Shown here in pieces: positions 34,721 to 44,779 of a DNA stretch of 64,000 nucleotides (position 1 is the stretch's first letter; each line of letters starts with the position of its first letter). Made by a program: the position numbers and the translations under genes. Source of the stretch: Adenophora triphylla var. japonica. Lineage: Eukaryota; Streptophyta; Magnoliopsida; Asterales; Campanulaceae. A model generated the notes under the pieces. It searched no databases and was not told where the DNA came from. It saw nothing but the letters and a program-made list of their open reading frames with translations. Location of the stretch: positions 62,001 through 126,000 of the forward strand of contig JAFEMH010001474.1 of the NCBI GenBank assembly GCA_022495995.1, written 5' to 3'.

Positions 34721-35367
34721 AAATAGGAGGTTGAGCTTCCATCATATTGCAGAGATGATTGGATTCCAAGAGTTCTTTGATGAGAGCTCCAACATTGTGC
34801 TCATAGAACTCGTGTTTGATGAAGTATCCATGGGCTTCGGGTAAGACATGGTTGATCTTAGGACGTAAAGTTTTTAGGGTTTATGAGACGTAAATGAGGG
34901 AATCAAAGAATGAATTTGGAAGAGAGAAAGGTGATTGTTAACTGAGGGATTAGTTCGCAAGGTTAAATGATAGTTAAAGGAGGGAATTTGAGTTTGTTTT
35001 ACCAGCTAATACGTGGGTTAGTGTAACGGTTAAAAGATAGCATTTAAGATAGTGATTGTTCATGAATAGTGTTTTTTGTCCCACTACTCATTACATGTAC
35101 AATAACTCCCCACAAAACAAGGGAGTTATTTCCGTACACAAAGACGAAATTTCAGAGGGAATAAACAGAGAAATTAATGAATATTTGTTAGTGGCAAGTT
35201 CCAAACACTTCCTCGATTTGGCAAGAGCTAAATTCATAGCCGTCGAGACTTAAATTGCCGGCCAAGTCTATTTTGAATGATCATTGCCACTAATTTGGAC
35301 CGAATTTGCCTATAAAAGACAATGGTTCAGATGAAGAAATTTACCAAATCCATTTCATTCATAGCAA

Positions 35368-36352
35368 ATGGGAAGACTTGTTTCAAAGTTCAGTCCTAGC
35401 AAAATGGCTAAGACTGTCAAGAGACTTGTTTTCCAAAGTCCAAGAGTAGATGAAACAAGAGAGGAGAGATTTGAGAGAGAGTTTCGTCATATAGACTCCA
35501 AACCGATATAGGTTTGGAGCGGGAGGTGGATCAAATACTAAAAGATGATCCCAATAAGGAGGAGGAGTTGAAGGAGAGAGAGATAAGAAAAAAGTTTTGG
35601 GAGGAGGAGAGATTAGCACTCTTGGAAGGTGAGGGAAATAGGTTGAGAGAGAGAGCAAAAAATATGGGTAAGGCTAAGATAGTTGAAGGGGGAACCAGTG
35701 ATCTGACAGCTAAGGTTAAGCTGTCAAGAAAGGAGAGAGAAGGAGAATCAAGTAGGCCAGTTAAGGACAAGGTGGAAAGGGTTTATACCTTGGGAGAGCT
35801 AGTGAAGCTTGACAGTGATGAAAGGATTAAGGTTGACACAAAAATTGGTCAACCTGATTTCATAGCTGTCAAGGAATTCACAGCTGTCACCAGGGATTCT
35901 CTAACTCTTAGCCAAACAGTTCTTGAGGGAACTGGAGATAACTTTGCAGGAGTGCAAAGTTCTCCTTCCAAAGTCTATATGAAGTTGTTTTCTCAATTTC
36001 TCAAGTGTTTGAGTCCAGCCGCTCTAAATGGTGAGGAGGATGAAGGTCCTCGCCCGATCAAGCTATCATTGCACAAGTAAGTGCAAATTCTTCAGGTACC
36101 TTCAGCTTTATCTCACCACTTAGTGAGTATCCTCCCTATAATGTAGTTGAAGAGTGGTGGCCAAGGAGGGTCTGTCCTTCTTTGCAGTTCTCATCCTCTG
36201 CTATTGATCCATTTATGGAAAGGCACCCTGTTTGGTTGGAGAGATATGGAGATATCAAAGAGAGTGCATATCAAGCTCCAGACATTATTTATAGTGATAG
36301 AGGATATGGGGATGATTGCTTCCAAGATCAGCTATGGGATAAACAGGATTGA
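35368..36352 (+). CDS. Antisense ORF between pol and 3' LTR, unknown function
   Basis: Opposite to gag-pol. A TATA-like CTATAAAAG (about 35309) lies 60 bp before an ATG at 35368. Three open stretches follow: 35368-35510, 35514-36080 and about 36057-36352. They are separated by two single-base shifts, both at CCGAT sites where a CCAGAT reading would keep one frame of roughly 330 residues. The protein is charged and probably coiled coil early on (KEEELKEREIRKKFWEEERL). The last part has conserved-looking WWPRRVCPSLQFSSSAIDPF and ends near YSDRGYGDDCFQDQLWDKQD. No domain is recognised. Antisense extra ORFs at this position are known from some plant LTR elements. Confidence 0.5.
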
Positions 36353-36589
36353 CAGTCCTTAGCTGTCAAGGCTTTTCAGAGGTGCTTGCTGAGATGAGAA
36401 GGAGGGTTGAAGAGGCTTTTGGTAATATGGATTTAGGCTTGTTTTTAAGGTGTTTGAATTTCTGTAATGTAGGAATGAAGTTTGGTTTTGATAGGTAAGA
36501 AGCTTTTGTATTGAGAAAAAGGTTAGCTGTCAGACAATGTTGTTGACAGCAGCCATAGGAAATGGTTTGTTCTAATGAATAAGAGTTTT

Positions 36590-38826
36590 TTATTTTGGTA
36601 GATTAATCATGCCTAGCATTGCTCTTAACATCTCAAATCTTTTCTCATCCATAGCCTTTGTTAGGATGTCAGAGACATTATTCTCAGTACACACTTTAGC
36701 AAGACTAATGTTCCCTTTTTCAACATGGTCTCTGATGAAGTGATGTCTGACCTCAATATGCTTTGTCTTTGAGTGTTGGACAGGGTTTTCTGTCATGGCA
36801 ATGGTACTTGAGTTGTCACAAAAGATTGGAATGTTGGACAGTTCAATTCCAAAATCTTGTAATTGACTTTAGAGGTAAAGTATTTGTGAACAACACAAAC
36901 CAAAGAAGAATATACTCAAATTTGTTGAGGTGGCTACCGAGGTTTGCTTTTACTTGACCATGAAATGATTCTAGATCCAATAAATTGGCATCCACCACTT
37001 GTGGACTTTCTATCTAGGTTACCCCCTGCATAATCGTAGTCGGTGAATCCAATTAAAGAAAATGGGGATTCGTAGGATACCACAATCCATAATCGTGGGT
37101 TCCTTTGAGATATCTCAAAATTCTCTTGACACGAGAGAGATGAGACTCCTTGGGATTTGCCTGAAATCTAGCACAAAGACAGACACTAAACATAATGTCA
37201 GTCTTGAAGCCGTTACATAGAGAAGGGATCCAATGTAGCTTCTGTAAAGTGTTGGATTTACACTTTGGCCATCAGTGATCGCATTGAAGTTTGGTTGTGG
37301 TTGACAATGGAGTTTTAGCAGGTGAAGCGATTGCATGTCAAACTTTTTGATCATGTCCCTTGTGTATTTAGCTTGGTTGATGAATATTCCTTCCTCCATT
37401 TGCTTGACTTGAAGGCCCAAAAAGAAGGTAAGCTCACCAATCATGCTCATTTCAAACTGGTCCTTCATAATATTCCCAAATTCAGTGCACAAGTCCTCAT
37501 TTGATGATCCAAAAATGATGTCATCAACATAGACTTGAATGAGCAACTGATCATCTCCATATTTTTTGATTAACAAAGTGTTATCAATATGGCCCTTGGT
37601 AAATCCTTTACCAAGGAGATATCTAGATAGGGTGTCATACCAAGCTCTTGGTGCTTGTTTAAGTCCATATAGTGCTTTGTCCAATTTATATACATGATCA
37701 GGAAACTTGGGATGCTCAAATCCAGGAGGTTGAGAAACAAACACCTTTTCATTTAGGACTCCATTTAGAAATGCACTCTTAACATCCATTTGAAACACTT
37801 TCATCTTCTTAAATGAAGCATAGGCAAGAAATAGCCTTATAGCTTCAAGTCTTGCAACTGGTGCAAAAGTCTCATCATAGTCAATGCCTTCTTCTTGTCT
37901 GTATCCTTGAGCAACCAGTCTAGCTTTGTTTCTTACTACAACACCCTCTTCATTCATTTTATTCCTAAACACCCATCTTGTTCCAATGACAGTTTGGCTT
38001 TTTGGCTTAGGAACAAGCTTCCAAACTTTGTTTCTTTCAAATTGCTCTAATTCTTCCTCCATTGCTTCTATCCAGTCTGGGTCTTGAAGAGCTTCATTTA
38101 TCTTTTTGGGTTCCATTTGGGAGATGAAGGCACTCATTAGAGAGTCAAGAATGTGCATGTTAGGTGGTATGTCCATTTTGTGTATAGGAAGATCTATATA
38201 GATGTTTTTGTTTGGAGGGATAATGTGGGTAATGATTTCGGGTTGAGGAATTGACTTGAGAGGAGTTGTTATCGTGGATAGGGTCTTCTTCAAGGGGATT
38301 TTGATGATTGGATGAAGGAAGGTTAATTGATGCATCATGGCCGCCGATGCACCTTTGCCGCTGAGAGAGGTTTCATGGTCAGCCAGCAAAGTTGATTGTT
38401 TATTTGTGTCTTTGGGCACTATATAAGGAAGGGAAGGTGAATCTTCTTCGTGGATGAGACATGAGGGGTCATGAATAGGAGAAACCTCGGGTAGGTTATC
38501 CGAGTTGCCCACGCTTCATCAAAATCACATAGCTCGGTGTGACTTTGATCATTATTTTCATCAAAGTCTACATGAATTGATTCCTCTACAACAAGTCTTC
38601 TTTTGTTGTAAACTCTATAGGCTTTGCTAGTTGGAGTATCCAAGGAAAATTCCTTCATCACTCTTTGAATCAAATTTGTCAAGATTATTTTTTCCATTGT
38701 TGTGTATGAAGCATCTACTTCCAAAGCCACGGAAGTATGAAATGGTTGGTGTTCTTCCATTCCAAAGTTCATAGGGAGTCTTGGAGTGAAACTTGTTGAT
38801 GAGGGTCTTGTTTCGAACATAGACAA
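36590..38826 (-). pseudogene. Sirevirus-like reverse transcriptase and RNase H
   Basis: The main frame (38512-37115) runs from a linker into [69 protein letters not shown], and the catalytic YVDD box ([14 protein letters not shown]). RNase H is frameshifted after about 37300; its end (KHIEVRHHFIRDHVEKGNIS, DILTKAMDEKRFEML) is at 36796-36590. The junction near 38511 with the upstream frame coincides with a GCG site of the CAG-to-CG type. Confidence 0.9.
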
Positions 38827-38829
38827 AGC

Positions 38830-40170
38830 AGTGGTTACCGCTTCACCCCAAAAATATTTGGGAAGGTTGTGTTCGACAAAGATAGACCTTGCCGCTCACA
38901 AATTGTTCTATTCTTTCTTTCCGCAACTCCATTTTGCCGAGGAGTTCTAGGAGCGTAAAAGTTGTGCTCAATCCCTTTTTGATCACGTATTCTTCAACAC
39001 CGTGTTCTCAAATTCCTTACCATGATCCGATCTAATTTTGATGATGGATAAACCCTTTTGGTTTTGAATTTTATTGAACAGTTTGACAAGTTGTTCCAAA
39101 GTATCTCTTTTGGATTCAAGGAGGATGATCCAAGTAAATCTAGTGTAGTCATCAACTACAACAAGAGAGTATCTCTTTCCACCAAGAGATCTAGTTCGAT
39201 AGGTCCAAAAAGGTCCATGTGAAGAAGTTGAAGAGGTTTAGAGGTATCTAGTCCGGTTTTGGCTTGAAGGAGGTTTTCTTTTGTTTTCCACATTGACAAG
39301 CTTTGCATAACTTGTCCTTTTTGAAGGGTATTTTGGGTAGGCCTTTTACTAGGTTGGAGTTGGCTAGTTTTGAGATGCTTTTCGTGTTTAGGTGAGCTAA
39401 TCTTTTGTGCCATAACCAAGACATGTCAGATTGACCAAAGAGAGTAGGCAATGGGCATCCGAGGAATCCACAATTTCTAGGTTTAGACAAGTAGAGATTG
39501 CCTTTTCTTATTCTAGTGAGGATTGATTTGTTGTTGACATCCTTGACAATGCAAAGTGGTTCTTGGAACATTCAACATGATATCCCTTATCACAAATCTG
39601 ACTAAGGCTAATCAAATTGTGCTTGAGACCCTCTACATAAGATACATTAGTGAAAATAATATCTTTAGTAACAAGGTTTCCTGATCCTTTGACTTTGGCT
39701 TGAGAATTGTCACCAAAAGTTACATTTGGACCATTTTTGGGGACATATTGTTGTAGCCACTCCTTGTTGTAAGTCATGTGCCCGCCGCATCCACCGTCCA
39801 AGTACCATATTCCTTTCCTAGGTTCCTACAAAACAAAAATACATTTATGGTACCCTTTATTCTTTTGGGTCCAAAGGATTAGAATTTCTTTGGTACCCTA
39901 GCTTTGTTCATTGCTCTCTTTCCAAAGTACTGGTTTAGGGCATTATAATATCCCATGATTTGCAAAGATATAGGGAGTAGGAGCAATAGATTGGGTTTGA
40001 TTAAGAAATTGGTTGGGAGAAGAGAATTGATTTTGGTTATGAAACTGAGAATGGCTTGGGGAATTATGAGATGATCTAGGAGAGGTATTGTGTTGGGCAT
40101 GGTTTCTTCCATTAGAGAATGGCCAGTTAGGTCTTTGAGGTTTGGCATATGAGTGATGATCATAGAATCT
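38830..40170 (-). pseudogene. Sirevirus-like protease and integrase
   Basis: The protease start at 39798 reads LDGGCGGHMTYNKEW where the family has D-S-G-C-S at the catalytic site; both Ser codons show CGG where CAG-type context would be expected. GAG-pre-integrase follows: LWHKRLAHLNTKSISKLANS and KLCKACQCGKQKK give the HHCC zinc site. The integrase core start (LLHMDLFGPIE) is at about 39205. The rest of the core between 38830 and 39160 is broken by several shifts. Confidence 0.85.
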
Positions 40171-40639
40171 TTGCTGTCTTGGAGACCTCAGCTGTTCACC
40201 ATATCTTGGCTGTCTAGGAAACCTCTGCTGTCCACCATGTCTTGGTTGTTTAGGAGACCTCTGCTGTCTGTCATGTCTTGGTTGGTTCTCCTTCATTTGC
40301 TTCTTGATTCCTTTCTTTTGCCATATGTATTTACCTTTGCTTGCTTGTTCTCCTTTTCCTTTTGACTGTTTTAGCATGGCTATATGAGCTTTATCAGTGT
40401 GAGTGGGGCTATCTGGAGTTGATACATCAGTGTGGCTGGAGCTAGCTTCATCCATTTTTCCTTTTTCCTCGAGATCTTCCTTGGTTTGGATAGGATAAAC
40501 ATTTTCTTGGACTTTGACATAGTTCATGCTTTCAAGAACCATCTTGTCAATTGCCCTTTCATCAAGCAAGAGGGGTATATGTGTACATAGTAGGATTGTT
40601 AGCTCCAATTCCCGATTTGTCACTTGGGTGTCTTTGGTT

Positions 40640-42240
40640 GTAGCTAAAATGGGTCAAGGCTTCTCCAGCCGTTCCAGGTATTAAACTTCTTTCTCGAAGG
40701 ATTCATTTTCCTTTTCAAGATTGATGTTGGTTTTCGTAAGTTTGGAATTCATAGCTGTCGGCTCTTCATTGGCTTTTTCAAGCATAAGGTTTTGGACTTT
40801 CGAGACCTTGATTGGCTTTTTCAAGGTTCTCAATGGTTTTACTTTGGGATAGATTGTCGTTGAGCAATGAAGCAAAGCCGCTTTGGTGTCTTTTATTTGA
40901 ATTAATAAAGTACTTGACTAATTGTTTAAATTCTTCATTATTTAAGGTATTGAATTGAGGTACTGTTTTAGTTCCTCAAAGAATGCCTAAGGCTTCAAGA
41001 TCCTCTTCATTGTCTGAGTCTTCATCATCTCCAGCCATCAAGCATATCATTGCTTCTTCTCCTTCACTTTCGTAGTCACCGTACTCACATTCCTCATCAC
41101 CGAACTTGGATGGGTCAGCAATCAATACTTGCTCTTTATTCTTCTCATTCTTCTTCTTTGTGCAATTGTAGCAGCTTGCATCTTGAACTATGAATTATCT
41201 CTTTAGAGTATGAGAATTTCTTAGCGTCCGACTTTCCCTAGGTTTCCTTGGTTCAGACAATCGAGGAGTAATGTCCAAGCTTCTTACAGTTGAAGCATTC
41301 AACTTTCTTTTTAGGGTTCTCTTGATCGAGGTGGATGGGCTATAGCTTCTCTCAAAGGACTTCTTATGTGCTCTCAAGGTGTTTCGATGCCCATGGATAT
41401 GAGGCTTGGTAGATCTCCTTGGGAGAGGTTATTTGAGGGAAGGTTTATTTTTGGAGGGAGAGAAGAACCATAGAATCAATATCTTGTTGGGTAATTGGTT
41501 TTGGGTGGTTTCTTGGGCCTAAGGCAAGAGTTTGTGAAATGGAGGGAACAGGTTGAAGTTTTATCATTCCTTCTAGTTCATAGGCTTCAAGTTTATCAAA
41601 GTATTGTTCAACTATGGTGCTCCATTCGAGCCTTCTCTTATTGGCAAAGCTACCTTCTCATATTCTTGAGGAAGGTTGGAGTATATTTTGAGACACAAGT
41701 CTTGGTTCTCAAAAGTTTTACCATGATCAAGAATGGATCTTACCAAGTCTTCAAACCTTGGTTTTGCAAAGCACTTACTTTCTCACCAGGGTAGAATTTG
41801 AAGTTGTCAAGTTGTCTAAGAAGGTTATATAGGTTTTCAGTGTTCTAACACTAGCGTGTTTTTGGAACTTGGTATGAATGAGTTTCCAAGCACTTTGCAG
41901 CTTGGCTCCTTGGCAATTTCTTGAGCAAGAGAGTCATTGACACTCTTTTGGAGTATGTTCTTGACTTTAAGGTTAGCACTAACAAGTTGCCTTTCCGAAT
42001 CACCCGTAATTCAGAGATTTAACTTTGCTAGGTCCACCATTTGTATCAACCATACAGGATATGTGACTTCATTTTCAAGGGCAAACCAGTTCCATACATC
42101 GTTGGCATCAAGGTAAGTTTTGATTTTTGATGCATATATTTCAAATGATCCACAAATCATCAATGTGGGGAATGTCTTTCTCATTATTTCTTCTTGGTTG
42201 AGGCATGGTGGGTTGGTAGTTGATCCTTCACAAGTTGTTA
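40640..42240 (-). pseudogene. Sirevirus-like gag region
   Basis: Gag begins near 42230 (QEEIMRKTFPTLMICGSFEI, then YASKIKTYLDANDVWNWFAL). It includes a CCHC-type zinc knuckle remnant at about 41312-41268 (ECFNCKKLGHYSS) and a coiled-coil linker (40875-40681, KLTKTNINLEKENESFEKEV). It is split into many short frames. The following segment to about 40170 encodes four copies of a roughly 12-residue Q/R/P/H-rich repeat (QPRHGGQQRFPR type). Confidence 0.75.
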
Positions 42241-42261
42241 GACTTTTATGTGTGAAGACAA

Positions 42262-42272
42262 GCTCGATACCA
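42262..42272 (-). promoter_or_regulatory. Primer-binding site, one base short
   Basis: Two bases after the 5' LTR the minus strand reads TGGTATCGAGC. The Copia consensus is TGGTATCAGAGC, complementary to the 3' end of initiator tRNA-Met, and is present intact at 25990-26001. The difference is CAG read as CG. Confidence 0.85.
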
Positions 42273-42274
42273 AT

Positions 42275-43401
42275 TGAAAGGTCCTGTTTACTTTAATCGA
42301 TTGAAGAGATAGGCGCTAAGGTTTGACACCGAGGTGAAATCTTAGCCGTCGAGAGGTTAACCGGTTTTAAAGATTGGAGTTAAATGTGCGGAATAAAAGT
42401 GTTTGAAATAATGTAAAGACAAGTGAATAGTGTATGTGTGTGTATATGTGTGTGTGTGTAGTGTGATAATACCAATTGAACACAAGGAATTTTAAGGTGG
42501 TTCGAGTTCACTCCTCCTACGTCCACCCTCACCGTCAACCTTGACAAGTGAGATCAATCCACTTAAATCTAGTTCCCGTTAAGATTTACAAAGGATTGGA
42601 TAGGCAAGTTCCTTGAACCTCCTCTTCCTAATAAGTACGGTATTAGGGATTAAGCTCTTACACCGAGCAATTCACACTACCCACTTAAAGTCAGCCTTAA
42701 GGGGTTCTTACAAATCGCCTTATACACCCGAGATCGCCAAGTGTCTTAATGTTGTTTTGATTGTTGGTTGCAGTGGAGAAGGTTTGGATGCAAGGTTTGT
42801 AGAAGTTGTGTGTGTAAAAGGGGTTGTGTCTTTAGTCTTGGAGAGTTCCTTTTATAAGCTTGGAAATAGCCGTTGGAGGAGACAAGGAGACAAGGGAGTA
42901 AATGCATGTTGGAGTTGCATTTAGAGCCTTTGTTGACTGGAGAATAAATTAGCCGGAATCTCGCAACCGGGCATGTGATCTTCATGGAGATGAGCTGGCA
43001 ACATCTGTATGGAGAGATTTGGACAAGGCACATCTTGGTCATCACAGGATTTCTTCATAGCTGTTGATGTTGAAGATCATAGCTGTTGAGGGGTGAAACC
43101 TTTGCTGTGAGAGAACCTTAGCTGTCAGAGCTAAGTTCTGATCTAGAAGGTTTAGGCATTATGTAATACATCATACTACACATGTAATTTAGATACATTA
43201 ATGTATATGAGAGGTTTTGAGTGATTTCTTAGAGGGATGTTTGAATCATAGCTGTCCAGTTGATATATATAGGAGTGCAGATTGAAGTTGATGGCTTAGC
43301 TGTCCAAGGTCATATGTTATCTTGGCTGTCAGATAACATATGATATATTTCTTTGTCAAAACCTATTGTAACTATGTGGCTTACATAGTTAGGTCCTAAC
43401 A
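42275..43401 (-). repeat. 5' LTR of the Sirevirus-like element
   Basis: 1127 bp, 11 bp shorter than its partner because of losses at CAG/CTG sites between 42275 and 42985. It starts TGTTAGGACC at 43401. A TATA-like TATATATAGG on the plus strand at 43262 is not in the transcribed orientation; no convincing minus-strand TATA was fixed. Confidence 0.95.
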
Positions 43402-43473
43402 TATTCCTCCCAATAATAAAAGATTTCTATCTAACCTTAAGAGAGCATTATCTGGACTCTCTTGCTTAAAAAA

Positions 43474-43713
43474 TTACAGCATTCCGTCCCATACTGCATA
43501 AGTCGCTGCACAGAAAGTTGATGCTCTCAGTTTATATATTGCACTTTCTTTCTTCTTTGTATAGACAAATATCTGTGGCCAAGTCAAAAACCTCTTTGAA
43601 CCAATATTTAAATTCATACTGCTCATCAGAACATTAACAATCTCAGCTGAAATATTGCATTCAATGATGAGATGGTTTCGAGTCTCTGAGCAAGACTGAC
43701 AAAAAACACACAT
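43474..43713 (-). pseudogene. L1-type LINE zinc-binding fragment
   Basis: MCVFCQSCSETRNHLIIECN on the minus strand matches the C-x2-C ... H-L-x3-C zinc-binding motif (zf-RVT) that follows RT in plant L1 elements. About 80 residues remain open, with no RT core. It lies beside the Sirevirus-like insertion site, and the rest of 43407-44396 has no gene. Confidence 0.65.
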
Positions 43714-44097
43714 TTATCCTCTTGAATTAACTTCATTTTCATTAATCTCGCTTTAGTAGCAAGCCTGTCATGGAAAGCTAACCTAGCAATACATGAAAAT
43801 GTGGGGATTGATTAACCATTCCAGACCACTTCAGCCCATGGAATTGCAGATTTAAGGTGTGAAAAGTATAATATACCTCCTGCAATTTCCGAGTCCCAGT
43901 AACTGTACAATTTTGGAATCAGAACGTCAAACAGTAACTCCAAACCCATCTAATTTTTTTTTTCATCTCAGTCAAGGGACCTCCCAGAATTATGGTGCTC
44001 TTGTCCACATTGATCTGTAAACCTGATACCGCAGAGAATTCATTAGCTCCTTGAACTTTAAATGAGAATGTATTTCGAGATGGAGTTTCTTTTATCA

Positions 44098-44165
44098 CAG
44101 CAACAACAACAACGCCTTAGTCCCAAAATGGTTTGGGGTCAGCTAATATGAATTGTCATATGTAA
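44098..44165 (-). mobile_element. RTE/SINE 3' tail fragment
   Basis: On the minus strand it reads GACCCCAAACCATTTTGGGA, then CTAAGGCGTTGTTGTTGTTG. This is the tail shared by plant RTE elements and Au-type SINEs, also seen at 16800-16860. It is too short to tell which. Confidence 0.7.
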
Positions 44166-44396
44166 TCTTCAATGAAAGGCACGAGATAAAAAAAACTAAG
44201 AAGCAATTTTTCCGTAAAACTTTGGAAAAAGAAAAAAAAATTGTAGTATGCACCATAATTAGGTTCCTTTACATGATCCATTTCATAGAAGTACTTTTTC
44301 CGTGAAACTTTTTTTGTTGGATCAGAAACCACCTAGAGTACAAAACATGTCATCCATTTTGTTATTGCGGCTTATATTTGTTGCATTTTCCTTCAG

Positions 44397-44525
44397 GTGG
44401 CATAATCATCTTAACCCTGCAATAAACAAGGATGCTTGGACGCAAGAAGAGGAATTGGCGCTGATTCGTGCTCATCAAATATATGGGAATAAATGGGCGG
44501 AGTTGACAAAGTTCTTGCCTGGGAG
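44397..44525 (+). CDS. MYB3R: MYB3R exon 5 (end of R2, R3)
   Basis: TTCAG acceptor, GGGAG/GTGTGT donor. It encodes WHNHLNPAINKDAWTQEEEL then ALIRAHQIYGNKWAELTKFL, the near-invariant R2-R3 junction of plant MYB3R proteins. Confidence 0.95.
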
Positions 44526-44779
44526 GTGTGTGCACAATCATTAATAGGAAATATGGAGAAGTTTATGGTATCCGAACTGATTTTAAACTGTATTTGCAAA
44601 CTTAATATAAAGAATTTTTGCATCCTGGTTGTTTCTTCGAGTCACACATATCTCTTGGTATTTATGGATTTTCCATTCAACTCTTCTTATATTAATCATT
44701 TGTATATCTGTATTTTTTGGTTAAACCTATATTTACGAGTCTCTTTTCTGAAATTTATTTGGGCCTCTATGGTAATCAG

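Larger units (their letters stand above)
30234..43401 (-). mobile_element. Sirevirus-like Copia element, 13.2 kb, with extra ORFs
   Basis: Complete element with the 5-bp duplication TATTC (30229-30233, 43402-43406) and LTRs at 30234-31371 and 42275-43401. The primer-binding site is at 42262-42272, and a GGGGGAAAT purine tract lies directly before the 3' LTR (31372-31386). The minus-strand order is gag, protease, integrase, RT, RNase H (42240-36590), then a further 5.2 kb with one antisense and two sense ORF regions. Roughly 1.1-kb LTRs, large size and an extra post-pol region are features of the Sirevirus/Maximus lineage, as is the RT sequence around [12 protein letters not shown]. It is the main cause of the 22.4-kb MYB3R intron. 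Frameshifts are frequent, but many lie at altered CAG/CTG sites (see findings). Confidence 0.92.

Noticed and set aside
44302..44396. Upstream ATG frame joining into MYB3R exon 5 as an alternative start
   Set aside because: It is intron sequence with a good TTCAG acceptor at its end; the reading has no conservation before WHNHLNP.
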